Origin: Planctomycetota bacterium
GTDB taxonomy: Bacteria; Planctomycetota; Phycisphaerae; WQYP01
Reading direction: 5' to 3'
DNA length: 52,515 bases
Assembly (NCBI GenBank): GCA_021790385.1
Contig: JAJYDW010000021.1
Coordinates: 1-52,515 of the forward strand
In this document: in pieces, positions 36,703 through 45,039 of the stretch
Numbering within the stretch: position 1 is the first letter of the stretch
Layout of the letters: each line of letters opens with the position of its first letter
The notes under the pieces: model-generated
The model's input: the letters and a program-made list of their open reading frames with translations, nothing else
What the model was told of the DNA's origin: nothing
Database searches by the model: none
Position numbers and translations under genes: made by a program

Positions 36703-37590
36703 CTACGCCTGACCCCCGCTGGTGGATCCGTTGGGCATCAGATAGCAGCCGTCTTCTCCGACCTTTGCATCGGCGTGCGGCAGCACCAGCACCCGTCCGC
36801 CATGTTCGATAACCGCTACGGGATAACCATAGAGTTTGCTCAACGTTGCCGATTGCACAACCTCGCGCACGCTGCCACTGGCCGCCCGGCCCTTGGCCAG
36901 GTAAACAATATGATCCATCACCGGCAGCAGCGGGTTCATATCATGGGCGGTTACCAGAACCGCAATGCCGTGTACCCGGGTTAAATGCCCCAGTAAACCG
37001 GCCAATTCATTAGCGGAACGAAAATCGAGATTGGCCAGTGGTTCGTCGAGCAAAAGTAAGCGCGGCCGCCGGGCCAACGCGTGGGCAATGACCGCCCGCT
37101 GCTGCTGGCCGCCGGAAAGCTCGCCGATACGCTGGTAGGCAAAATCCTGGGCACCCACAGCATCGAGTGCGGCCATAACCTGCTGGTGAAGCCGCCGGGA
37201 AAACCACCTTGGCCCCAGACGATGACCATCGCACCCCAGTTGTACCAGATCATAGACGCGCAGGGGCAAATCCGGGGAGAAATTGATCTTCTGCGGTACA
37301 TAACCCACCAAGTCGCGGGACTTGCGCGGCGAAAGCCCGCTGATGCTTACCTGGCCATGGGGGGAAGGCTGCACTCCAATCAGGCTGCGCAGCAGGGTGG
37401 TTTTGCCCGCTCCATTTTCTCCGATCAGGCCGCAGAGTTGCCCGGGTTGTAGCGCAAAGGTAACGCCCTGCAACAGCATCCGGCCGCCAATGCTTACCGT
37501 GAGATCCTCTACGTCAAGCACGGACGCACAGCTTGTATCAGCGTGATGGCTTGATGTGGCAGGAGTCGGCAGATTGGTATGTTCGTGCAT
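36703..37590 (-). CDS. Metal ABC transporter ATP-binding protein (ZnuC/TroB-like)
   Basis: 295 residues from the ATG at 37590. A longer in-frame extension lacks conserved sequence. ATPase motifs: Walker A GENGAGKTT (58-65), Q-loop YVPQKINF, signature LSGGQQQRAV, Walker B LLLLDEPLAN and the H-loop VLVTAHDM. A His-rich stretch near the N-terminus (MHEHTN and SSHHAD) might bind metal. It powers metal uptake with the two permeases and the binding protein. Located 87 bases after the binding-protein gene. Confidence 0.92.
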   Translation of the reverse strand: MHEHTNLPTPATSSHHADTSCASVLDVEDLTVSIGGRMLLQGVTFALQPGQLCGLIGENGAGKTTLLRSLIGVQPSPHGQVSISGLSPRKSRDLVGYVPQKINFSPDLPLRVYDLVQLGCDGHRLGPRWFSRRLHQQVMAALDAVGAQDFAYQRIGELSGGQQQRAVIAHALARRPRLLLLDEPLANLDFRSANELAGLLGHLTRVHGIAVLVTAHDMNPLLPVMDHIVYLAKGRAASGSVREVVQSATLSKLYGYPVAVIEHGGRVLVLPHADAKVGEDGCYLMPNGSTSGGQA

Positions 37591-37677
37591 CGTTATCACT
37601 GCTCCGTGGGTTGAGGCCCTGGCACAAAACCTTAGCATCTTGACGATGGCGGAGGTTTGTGGGATAGACGGCCGCTG

Positions 37678-38622
37678 CTATTTCAGAACGGTGGTGGAAA
37701 TACCACGCGTCAGCGCCAGTCGCAAAGCCTGTACTTCGGCCAGCATCCAGCGTTGATAACTGTAACCGGTGGGCATGATTTCGTATACACCCACCACCGG
37801 AATATGCGATTTCTCCGCCAGGTGCAGAAATGAGGCGGTAAGAGGATCGGTTACCTGCTGGTTATAAACAAACACCTTGACCATGTGCCGCCGCAAAAGC
37901 TGCTTTTGAATGCTCACATCCTGCGGCGCGGGGTCGGTACCGTTCATGATGGCTGCCTGGAGGGTCCATGGGGTTTTGATCTGGCAGCCGGTGGCTTGAA
38001 GCATGTAATCGCCGACCGGCTCTGTGACGGCCACGGGGGTGCCGCCGAATTTCGCTTTGAAGCCGGCGATTGCCACGTACCATGGTTTGAGCGAAGCATC
38101 AAATGCTTTGACGTTGGCGTCGAAATAACGCACGTGCGCGGGATCCAACTTGCCAAGGGCTGCGGTAATGGCTGCGGCCATCTTTGACATGGTGCCGGGT
38201 TTGTACCATAGGTGCGGGTTGGGTGTATTTTCCGGCAATCCCAGCAGTTGTTGTGCCACAATCACCTGGCGGCGGGCATTGGGGGCCGCGGCCAGAATCT
38301 TTTTTACCCACGTGTCATACCCGAGTCCATTGCGGACGATGAGCTGCGCCCTGGCTACCTCCATGGCCACGGAAGGATTGGCTTCAAATACGTGCGGGTC
38401 GGTATTGGGATTGCTGACAATGGCGCTGACCTGCACATATTTTCCGCCGATCTGGGCGATAACATTGGCGTACTGATTTTCCACGCCCACCGCGTGAATT
38501 TTAGCATGAACAACACCGGCCAAACCCAAGCCCGTAACTGTGACCGAAGTAAGTATGGACCAAACCCTGAGCGTATGGGATCGCCGGGCCAACGAGCGTG
38601 TGCGATACAAGCCTGCCCCCAT
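37678..38622 (-). CDS. Zinc/manganese ABC transporter substrate-binding protein (ZnuA/TroA-like)
   Basis: 314 residues from the ATG at 38622, chosen for AAGGAGA seven bases upstream. An N-terminal signal peptide (VWSILTSVTVTGLGLAGVVHA) exports it to the periplasm. Cluster A-I fold with metal ligands in order: His77 in NTDPHVFE, His137 in TPNPHLWY, Glu201 in VAVTEPVGDYM, and probably Asp in NQQVTDPLT. Glu in the third position replaces the His of E. coli ZnuA, a variation known in part of the family. No His-rich loop is seen. First gene of the four-gene operon, so the palindromes upstream (38728 and 38775) probably regulate all four. Confidence 0.9.
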   Translation of the reverse strand: MGAGLYRTRSLARRSHTLRVWSILTSVTVTGLGLAGVVHAKIHAVGVENQYANVIAQIGGKYVQVSAIVSNPNTDPHVFEANPSVAMEVARAQLIVRNGLGYDTWVKKILAAAPNARRQVIVAQQLLGLPENTPNPHLWYKPGTMSKMAAAITAALGKLDPAHVRYFDANVKAFDASLKPWYVAIAGFKAKFGGTPVAVTEPVGDYMLQATGCQIKTPWTLQAAIMNGTDPAPQDVSIQKQLLRRHMVKVFVYNQQVTDPLTASFLHLAEKSHIPVVGVYEIMPTGYSYQRWMLAEVQALRLALTRGISTTVLK

Positions 38623-38726
38623 GGTGGATTCTCCTTGTTGTCGGCGCATTGCTGGTGAATCTGCGGTGCCAATGCATTCAGATGCGTGTTCGCCGGATAC
38701 ACTGCCCTGAATCGGCACAACTCCAA

Positions 38727-38755
38727 TTTATACAATGTATAACTTTATCGGTCAA
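38727..38755 (-). promoter_or_regulatory. Promoter of the metal-transport operon
   Basis: On the minus strand, TTGACC (38755-38750), 17 bases, then TATAAA (38732-38727). The -10 box and the end of the spacer are covered by a 15-base palindrome, so a bound repressor would block polymerase. Confidence 0.55.
38728..38742. promoter_or_regulatory. Operator-like palindrome TTATACA-A-TGTATAA
   Basis: Perfect 7-1-7 inverted repeat overlapping the -10 region of the transporter promoter. The position suits a metalloregulator such as a Zur/Fur, MntR/DtxR or MarR-like protein. No such regulator gene is in the window, and the consensus does not identify the family. Confidence 0.5.
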
Positions 38756-38774
38756 ATCGGCATTATACAAGATA

Positions 38775-38789
38775 CAACGTTATACGTTG
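38775..38789. promoter_or_regulatory. Second palindrome CAACGT-TAT-ACGTTG upstream
   Basis: Perfect 6-3-6 inverted repeat 20 bases upstream of the -35 box of the metal-transport operon. TTATAC occurs again between the two palindromes (38763-38768), which suggests several related half-sites. Confidence 0.4.
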
Positions 38790-38906
38790 GCGATTTGCCA
38801 AGGTTCTATGGCAGTGTGTTTAGCTTGGAGCCGCCTACTCTGCGGCGATGGCTAATGGCTGGCTTTGATTGTACGCGTTGTCTGTGAACCTTTTGCAGCA
38901 TTAGCT

Positions 38907-39726
38907 TTAGTGCAGAGCTAAAATCGTGCCCGAACTGGTACCAATGTATACAGTATCATTATTTTTGGGAGGTGCCGGCATGACCATGCCAGGCATCGGC
39001 GTAATCGGCCATCTGGACATGCCATTGCTGTTTGCCGGTGCGGGAGGAAAGGCCGTAGATGCCCCGATCTTCCGGGCCGGCGGCAACAAACACCATGTTG
39101 CGATAAGGTAACGCGGCCATGTTGATAGGCTCGTTGGTGAAAAAGCTCCACAATGGTTTACCGGTGTTAACGGCGTAGGCATGTACAGTTTCGCCGCGAT
39201 TGCTGACACCGACGGTGGTGTGCCATATTGCTGGCGGTGCGACAAATGCGTAGCCGGTGGTCTGCTTCCAGACCACCGTGCCGGTGTGCCTGGCCAAAGC
39301 GTATAAACTGTGGTCGGCGGAGCCTGACAGTATCAGGTGGCCGGTGTGGCGGTTCAAGGCCCGCATAAAATGGGTTCCGCCGATATCCGATGCTACAAAT
39401 ACCTGCGAACCACCTACTGTTACGGGCATCTGGATGGCACCGTGCGTGGCAAATTGCCAGAGAATTTTTCCGTATTTTATTGCAAACACGTTTGGCCCGT
39501 GGACTTGGGTAATGTCGGCATACACGGTGCCATGACGGAACCGCAGAGTTGCGTATACCGGATGGCCCAAGGCCACCCGCCAGAGAATTTCAGGTTTCGG
39601 AATGACAGCCGCTGCAGTTGAGCGTGCCCCGATGGCCACCACCAGTGTGGCCACGGCCAGCGCGAGGGTTAAATGCCGCACCGCCTTGCAACCTTCGGAA
39701 AATGAAAACAGGCATTGGTTACGCAT
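38907..39726 (-). CDS. Secreted PQQ-type beta-propeller protein with 3' frameshift
   Basis: From the ATG at 39726 the product starts with a signal peptide (HLTLALAVATLVVAIGARSTAAA) and continues as PQQ-like (BamB-type) repeats: GKILWQFATHGAIQMPV, ADHSLYALARHTGTVVWKQTT, VHAYAVNTGKPLWSF, GIYGLSSRTGKQQWHV. In this frame it stops at 38959 after GTSQK. The other frame then carries the missing end of a blade, NNDTVYIGTSSGTILALH, stopping at 38907. The shift sits in a run of five A (plus-strand TTTTT 38962-38966). With four A the two parts join as SQNNDTVYIG and the last blade is complete. PQQ-like propellers of this type usually bind protein or peptide rather than being dehydrogenases. No Trp-docking catalytic residues are visible. 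Weak Shine-Dalgarno. Confidence 0.75.
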
Positions 39727-40094
39727 CCACAAAATCTCTAAATGTTTTCGCGGCGATACTGCGTGTCTACAACAGGCTCGCTGCAAGCCAGACCTATTAT
39801 CTATAGTCTTGACGGAACCGCAAAGCAATGCGAAAGATTTTCGCAGGGAAAGAGCCGTAACATGTACGACCGGAAATTCGGCGAGCCTTGTGCCATGATT
39901 GGTAGCACGTGGAAATTTCATCGCTGCGGCCAGGCTGCGGGCCATGGCGGTGGATTCAAACGCACTTCCTGCCACCAAACTCTCGGACTTTCACCAATCG
40001 TTGCTTTCGGATAGCTTTACCGGGATTGGATGCGGGAGCACCAGGCATCGTCTGCAGAGTCCGCACGTGGTTGCAAAAGACAGGCAGTACCATC
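39727..40094. other. Divergent intergenic region between the propeller gene and yraN
   Basis: No gene with family similarity is seen in 368 bases. Open frames reading into yraN from upstream show no conserved sequence. It contains a probable minus-strand promoter at 39796-39823. Confidence 0.55.
39796..39823 (-). promoter_or_regulatory. Possible promoter of the propeller gene
   Basis: On the minus strand, TTGCGG (39823-39818), 16 bases, then GATAAT (39801-39796). This lies about 70 bases upstream of the ATG at 39726. Confidence 0.35.
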
Positions 40095-40496
40095 ATGGGG
40101 CTATGGACCATATTATTTCTGCGTCGGGGGACAAAGTCTGCAAAACTGGGCGCCCGCGGAGAATCGCTGGTGGCAGCGTATGCCCGGCGGGAATTAAAAA
40201 TGAAAATCCTGGCCCGCAACGTGCGTTGCCCCGGCGGAGAAATCGATATTGTGGGACTCCAGGACGGAGACCTGGTTTTTGTGGAAGTGCGCACCCGCAG
40301 CAGCGATCAAAACGGGCCGCCGGAACAAACGGTTGATCATCGCAAACGGCGGTTTCTGCTACGGTCTGCGCGCTGGTATATGGCCCGCCGTCGGCTTACG
40401 CACCTGAACCCCCGCTTTGACCTGGCGGCGGTGATTTGGCCAGTTGGAGGGAAACCCGTGGTTCGTTACCACCGGAATTATTTTTCCAACGGATAG
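40095..40496 (+). CDS. yraN: YraN family protein (UPF0102), endonuclease-like
   Basis: 133 residues from the ATG at 40095. The frame is open further upstream but that part lacks family similarity. The UPF0102 pattern is clear: GARGESLVAAYARRELKMKILARN, with RCPGGEIDIV (Glu49 and Asp51), LVFVEVRTRSS (Glu64), and the helix VDHRKRRFLLRSARWYM. RFDLAAVIW ends the conserved domain. This is a PD-(D/E)XK nuclease-like fold in which the usual EVK is EVR here. The biological role of the family is not settled. DNA processing has been proposed. Confidence 0.9.
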   Translation: MGLWTILFLRRGTKSAKLGARGESLVAAYARRELKMKILARNVRCPGGEIDIVGLQDGDLVFVEVRTRSSDQNGPPEQTVDHRKRRFLLRSARWYMARRRLTHLNPRFDLAAVIWPVGGKPVVRYHRNYFSNG

Positions 40497-40676
40497 AAAG
40501 TACCCGCAGACGCTCTCTGGAGGTGCTGGGATCATGGAACAGGGCTATGCGATGCAATGTGCAGATTGGGTCGGCGTTTAAGTTCAAGCCGACGTTGAGC
40601 GTCAAGGGCCTGATTTCCATGTGCGTTGTTGCTCCTGGTGCTGGCACAAAAGAGAAACTCCGGAAAAGGTAAGTTT

Positions 40677-42614
40677 GTGACCGATATTGTTCCACTCTCA
40701 TCCGATACCCCATCTCCGGCTGCAATGGGTGGCGGTCGGCCAGGCGTTGCCAAACCCGCCCCAGGCCGGGTCCGGCATCTGATTCTGGTGGTGCTGGCCA
40801 TGGCCTTTGTCGGGGCTTGCTTATGGTCGGGCCTGCAGGTTCGGTCATGGGCCTGGAAATTTTCGGTGCAGCAACGTCTCACCTTCTGGCCCGATATCCT
40901 CAACGCCTGGTATTGGGGGTCTTATACGGTCAATGGTGCGCATGACCGTTGGGGACCTGCCATAAGGCAGCGTGGTGCACCGGGTGTTACCTGGCCCGTG
41001 TTTTGGCGCCGGTTGCGGTCCGTCTATCACCGGGCCGAAATCGATGCCGGCCGCCGCGATCATTACGTGCTGGATTATGTGCCCGGGAAAATAGCGATTG
41101 TGGCCCTGTGGAACTATCACGAGCGAACGCTGCATCCCACTGTCCGACACTGGCGGCCAGGGTTGATGCAGCCCATGTTATGGGTGAATACAATCATCGA
41201 GCTATTCGGTTGTGTGGCGATATTTCTCCTGGTGCGGCATTGGATTAACCGCCGCCGAGAACCTCCCCTGGCCGGACGCTCCTGGAAAAATATGTTTCTG
41301 ACGTGGCGCGGTAAAAAACAGGAGCTGGTTCCCCCAGCCATGAATGCCAAACCATCGGCGCAGTACCCACCTCTGACGCGGGCGTGGATTCTGGGTTTAA
41401 TTGCCGCTGCCATTTTCTGGTTTAATCCGGCCGCCATTCAGTCTGCCCACAACTGGGTCCAGTATGATATCTGGATCGTGCCATTCTACATCATGGCGGT
41501 GTACCTGGCCTCGCGCGATTGGCTGTTTGCCGCCGGGGTGGTCATTGGCGTTGGCGGATGGCTCAAGGGACAGCAATTTTTTGTCGCGGCTATTTTTGTA
41601 TTCTGGCCGCTCTTTGAATTACGCTGGCGCCAAGCCATTGAATTTTTAGCCGGTCTCACGTTAACCTTCGGCCTGCTGGTCTCGCCGTGGATGCTGCAAA
41701 GCCGGATTGACTGGCTATTTTTGAGCGGTGTCCTGGCGGCAACGATATTAACGGGAGCCTGGATTTTTTATAAAACCAGACTTCCTTTACTCTATGGCGT
41801 TCTGTTCATGCTGCCGACGCTGGTATTAGTATTATGGCCGTGGATGAGTGGACGCATTACGTACGGGTGGTGGGCCGGCGTGGCCCTGGCGGCCATTTTA
41901 TGCACGGGGCCGTGGGTTGTGGCACCCCGGCGAGCCTGGTTTTACGTGGCGGTGTCGCTGGCGACTGGACTGGCGGTTACCGCATTGGCCTTGCCGGCTG
42001 AGTTTGGCTGGCTTCGTGTCAGCTACGGCTACGGCACGCACCATTACCTGATTCTTTCATTCCCGGATACCTGCGGCCTGGCTAATATCCTGGAGCGTAG
42101 TTTTGGCTGGCGGCTGTTGAATCCTGTGTTTACCCTGCATCTACCCGGTACCACATGGTCCTGGACCGTCAACATGCGCTACTTTTTATTCGGATTATAC
42201 GTCATCACGCTGGTGATGGCGGCCCTGGGTGCGGCCATTCAGCGGCGGCGCAACGATCCGCGGTTTGTAATCGCCATGATTACGCCCTGGCTGACCTTCT
42301 TTGCGCTGGGGCCGCAGATGCACGAACGATATTTGCTGTGGGGCGCAACCATGCTGGCCTCCGTGGGGATGGTGGTGGATGTGGGCGGTGTGGGGCTGAC
42401 CCTGCTGGGGCTGTTGTTGTCTATCATTACGGTGATGATGGTATTGGCGGTGGAACTTACCACCAATCACAGATATATGTACTGGTTCTGGCGCATTCGA
42501 CATCTGGAGCCTGGACCGGCGTATGCGGTGCTGTTGGCATGTGCTATATGTATGTATCTCAGCTTGGCTCCGCGGAAAAGACAGCCGGTACTGCCGGCTC
42601 ACGCCCCCGACTGA
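40677..42614 (+). CDS. GT-C-type integral membrane glycosyltransferase-like protein
   Basis: 645 residues from the GTG at 40677 (AAAAGG upstream). About twelve transmembrane helices are seen. A large first periplasmic loop follows helix 1 (LILVVLAMAFVGACLWSGL), containing PDILNAWYWGSYTVNGAHDRWG. Later stretches, AIQSAHNWVQYDIWIVPFYIMAVYL in part and IGVGGWLKGQQFFVAA, are typical of GT87/DUF2029-like mannosyltransferases. The motif QMHERYLLWG near the C-terminus is found in many GT-C enzymes. It probably transfers a sugar from a polyprenyl-phosphate donor to a periplasmic acceptor. Donor and acceptor are unknown. No sugar-nucleotide gene is adjacent. Confidence 0.75.
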   Translation: MTDIVPLSSDTPSPAAMGGGRPGVAKPAPGRVRHLILVVLAMAFVGACLWSGLQVRSWAWKFSVQQRLTFWPDILNAWYWGSYTVNGAHDRWGPAIRQRGAPGVTWPVFWRRLRSVYHRAEIDAGRRDHYVLDYVPGKIAIVALWNYHERTLHPTVRHWRPGLMQPMLWVNTIIELFGCVAIFLLVRHWINRRREPPLAGRSWKNMFLTWRGKKQELVPPAMNAKPSAQYPPLTRAWILGLIAAAIFWFNPAAIQSAHNWVQYDIWIVPFYIMAVYLASRDWLFAAGVVIGVGGWLKGQQFFVAAIFVFWPLFELRWRQAIEFLAGLTLTFGLLVSPWMLQSRIDWLFLSGVLAATILTGAWIFYKTRLPLLYGVLFMLPTLVLVLWPWMSGRITYGWWAGVALAAILCTGPWVVAPRRAWFYVAVSLATGLAVTALALPAEFGWLRVSYGYGTHHYLILSFPDTCGLANILERSFGWRLLNPVFTLHLPGTTWSWTVNMRYFLFGLYVITLVMAALGAAIQRRRNDPRFVIAMITPWLTFFALGPQMHERYLLWGATMLASVGMVVDVGGVGLTLLGLLLSIITVMMVLAVELTTNHRYMYWFWRIRHLEPGPAYAVLLACAICMYLSLAPRKRQPVLPAHAPD

Positions 42615-42678
42615 TGCGCTCACATGCAGCCCCTCAGGCGAATGCAAGAGCAAGATGCTTGTGCCATCGTGGAGCAAC

Positions 42679-42706
42679 TTGCGCGGTCCCTCAAGGCTGG
42701 TATAAT
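42679..42706 (+). promoter_or_regulatory. Promoter upstream of ygfZ
   Basis: TTGCGC (42679-42684), 16 bases, TATAAT (42701-42706). A short leader with GGAG follows before the ATG at 42731. It may also serve the operon starting at 43922. Confidence 0.5.
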
Positions 42707-42730
42707 CTTCATGGTGCATTGGAGTTGTGT

Positions 42731-43900
42731 ATGCTGGAAAATCCCCTGTTGCCATGGCATGAACAGGCTCAGGCTTTGTTGCTGCCCTTTGGCCCGGATA
42801 TACAGATTGTGGAAAGCTACGGTCCAACGGAACTGGAATATGCCGCCATCCGCAAATCCGCAGCACTTTTGGATTGCCCGCATCGGGCTGTGGTGGAATT
42901 GACCGGCCGCGATCGCCTGGCATTTCTCAACAATCTTGTGACCAATGATATCAAAGCCTTGGAGCCGGGCCGGGGATGTTATGCCTATCTCCTTAACACC
43001 AGGGGGCGCATTGTTCAAGATATGAACGTTTTGAATCTGACGGACCGGACCTTGCTGGATGTGGACGCCCGGCTAACCGCAGACCTTTGCCGTACCCTGG
43101 AAAATTACATTTTTGGCGAGGCCGTCAAGGTCCGCAACTGTAGTGAAAGCCATGGCCGCTTGAGCCTGATTGGCCCAACGGCAGTGGACGTACTGCAGCG
43201 ACTCGGGGCGTACGACGCTGCCGGGTTGGTGAATCTGGCGATTGGCCTGGTTCGCCTTGCAGACAGCGAAGCTTTTATTTTTCGCAACGATCTTTGCGGC
43301 ACAAGCCAATATGAAATTATTGTGCCGCGGACCGATCTGGAATCGTTATGGCAGACTTTGCAAAATATAAACGGCCTGCCATCGCCGGCTCCGGGCCAAC
43401 CGCGCCAACCGCTCCAGGTTCGTGCCATTGGTTGGTCCGCGTTTAACATCGCCCGTATCGAATCTGGATCGCTATTTTTCGGGATCGACATTACCGACCA
43501 TAACCTGCCTATGGAAACAGGCTCCTGGTACTTGCGGGCGGTAAGCCTGAAAAAGGGATGTTATCTGGGGCAGGAAGTGGTAGCACGTATGCACGCGCAC
43601 AACAGTGTGGCCCGGGTGTTCACCGGCTTGATCGTCCAGGGCCCAGTGCCGCCCGTGGCCGGGGAAGAATTGCGGGATGAGGCCGCTCCCGTCGGCATGG
43701 TTACCAGCAGTTGCATTTCGCCCATGTTGGGGCAGGTGGCCATAGCCCTGGGTTATGTCAAACGCGGTGTGGCCCAGAATGGCCGGCACTTCAATGCCTA
43801 CTGCCCCGCGGGGACAACCACACTCACACTGCGGCCGCTGCCTTTTTGGGTTCCGCCAGCCGAAGCCCAACCGTCCCCGGCCACCACATCGCCAAAATAA
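42731..43900 (+). CDS. ygfZ: Folate-binding protein YgfZ/GcvT-like
   Basis: 389 residues from the ATG at 42731, with GGAG seven bases upstream. The open frame extends far upstream in unrelated sequence overlapping the GT-C gene. It is an aminomethyltransferase-fold protein of the YgfZ branch: RAVVELTGRDRLAFLNNLVTND, GRGCYAYLLNTRGRIVQDM, and the YgfZ signature KKGCYLGQEVVARM. YgfZ proteins use folate in the repair or assembly of iron-sulfur clusters, so it may support the Fe-S-rich ACIII, but this is general. No other gcv gene is present, which argues against GcvT proper. Confidence 0.85.
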   Translation: MLENPLLPWHEQAQALLLPFGPDIQIVESYGPTELEYAAIRKSAALLDCPHRAVVELTGRDRLAFLNNLVTNDIKALEPGRGCYAYLLNTRGRIVQDMNVLNLTDRTLLDVDARLTADLCRTLENYIFGEAVKVRNCSESHGRLSLIGPTAVDVLQRLGAYDAAGLVNLAIGLVRLADSEAFIFRNDLCGTSQYEIIVPRTDLESLWQTLQNINGLPSPAPGQPRQPLQVRAIGWSAFNIARIESGSLFFGIDITDHNLPMETGSWYLRAVSLKKGCYLGQEVVARMHAHNSVARVFTGLIVQGPVPPVAGEELRDEAAPVGMVTSSCISPMLGQVAIALGYVKRGVAQNGRHFNAYCPAGTTTLTLRPLPFWVPPAEAQPSPATTSPK

Positions 43901-43921
43901 AATGTACGGAGATATTATTTT

Positions 43922-44320
43922 ATGCCTGTCAACGTTTTAAGCATCGGTCAGTGCGGGTTTGATCATTCATCCATCGCCCGGTTTCTATCCCGCACGCTGC
44001 AGGCCCGTACCGATGCCGCCGACACGGCTGCCGAGGGCATCAAAAAACTTGCTGCTGGTTCATACCATCTGGTGCTGGTGAATCGCATTATTGATGGTGA
44101 CGGCTCGTCTGGTATTGATCTTGTCGCCAGGCTTTGTGCTCAACGGGCATGTCCACCTGTTATGCTGGTGAGTAATTTGCCCGAGGCACAGGCCGCGGCG
44201 ATGGCCGTGGGTGCGATAGCCGGTTTTGGTAAATCCGCCATGAGTGATCCGGATGTTGCCCGGCGGCTCAAGGACCAGTTGATATCGGCACCGGAATCAC
44301 CGGCCAGGAGTCAGTTGTGA
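43922..44320 (+). CDS. Degenerate response-regulator receiver domain protein
   Basis: 132 residues, GGAG upstream. A stand-alone CheY-like fold (VNVLSIGQCGFDHSSIARFL, YHLVLVNRIIDGDGSSGIDL, PPVMLVSNLP, GAIAGFGKSAM). The phosphoacceptor aspartate is replaced by Asn54 and no acidic pair is seen near the start, so it probably cannot be phosphorylated normally. The conserved Lys at the end of strand 5 is present (GKSAM). Similar LVNR-type pseudo-receivers are frequent in planctomycetes. It is the first gene of a tightly overlapping cluster and its stop overlaps the next start (GTGA). Its role in that cluster is unknown. Confidence 0.8.
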   Translation: MPVNVLSIGQCGFDHSSIARFLSRTLQARTDAADTAAEGIKKLAAGSYHLVLVNRIIDGDGSSGIDLVARLCAQRACPPVMLVSNLPEAQAAAMAVGAIAGFGKSAMSDPDVARRLKDQLISAPESPARSQL

Positions 44321-45039
44321 TCACAACGCGAATTGTTTTCACGCTCGGGCTGCTTGGGGCCTGGCTCGCCATTTCTCTGCCTGCGGCCAGCGCCCGCCAG
44401 CCGGCTGTGCTGGATCTTAAACACATTCTGGAAAGCTTTCGCCGGGTCCACGGGCTTTCCATGCACTTTACCTGTCAAAAAAAACTCTCCGTTCTGAAAC
44501 GGCCGTTTGTCAGCAGCGGATCCATTGCCATGATCCAGCCGGACCGGGTGCGTTTTACTACCCACTGGCCTTACCGCAGTTGTTTTATACTGCATGGTAA
44601 CCGTGTGTATATGCGTACGCAGAACAATCGCCACTGGCATATTGGCAAAGGTTCACGCCAACAGGTGGTGCAGCAGATCATGCAACAATTTGCCGGCTGG
44701 TCGCTGGGCCATGCGGAAGATATTTTCAGGGCATACCACGTTCAAAAAACCGCCAGCCGTGTGGTGGTCCGGCCACCACCGCATGCGCCCCGGGCGCAGT
44801 CTCAATTGCAACAAAGGCCATTCCCAAAAACTTTGCAGCTTTTTACCCTGATTCCCAAAAGCCGCACCGTGCGCCAGGCTGTTGGTGCCATTGAGTTGGG
44901 CTTTGCCGGCCGTCATCCGCAACTGCGCTGGATTAAAATGCAGCTTGTGCATGGCAATAACAGTTGTTATTGGCTCACGGACATTCAAATAAATCCGCAC
45001 TTTCCACCCGCAGAATTTCAGCCGAAGGGGCCACCATGA
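44317..45039 (+). CDS. LolA-like outer-membrane lipoprotein carrier protein
   Basis: 240 residues, GTG start overlapping the previous stop by four bases. Signal peptide (IVFTLGLLGAWLAISLPAASA). The mature part has the LolA/LolB-type half-barrel features: DLKHILESFRRVHGLSMHFTCQK, PFVSSGSIAMIQPDRVRFTT, the Phe-Ile-Leu-His-Gly strand and GNRVYMRT. Instead of chaperoning general lipoproteins, LolA copies placed beside MMPL exporters (as in aryl-polyene clusters) are thought to carry a lipid or polyene conjugate across the periplasm. The stop overlaps the MMPL start (ATGA). Confidence 0.8.
   Translation: MITTRIVFTLGLLGAWLAISLPAASARQPAVLDLKHILESFRRVHGLSMHFTCQKKLSVLKRPFVSSGSIAMIQPDRVRFTTHWPYRSCFILHGNRVYMRTQNNRHWHIGKGSRQQVVQQIMQQFAGWSLGHAEDIFRAYHVQKTASRVVVRPPPHAPRAQSQLQQRPFPKTLQLFTLIPKSRTVRQAVGAIELGFAGRHPQLRWIKMQLVHGNNSCYWLTDIQINPHFPPAEFQPKGPP

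Noticed and set aside
42155-42730. Upstream extension of the ygfZ reading frame
   Set aside because: It overlaps the end of the GT-C gene and has no YgfZ-like sequence. A good ribosome site marks the ATG at 42731.
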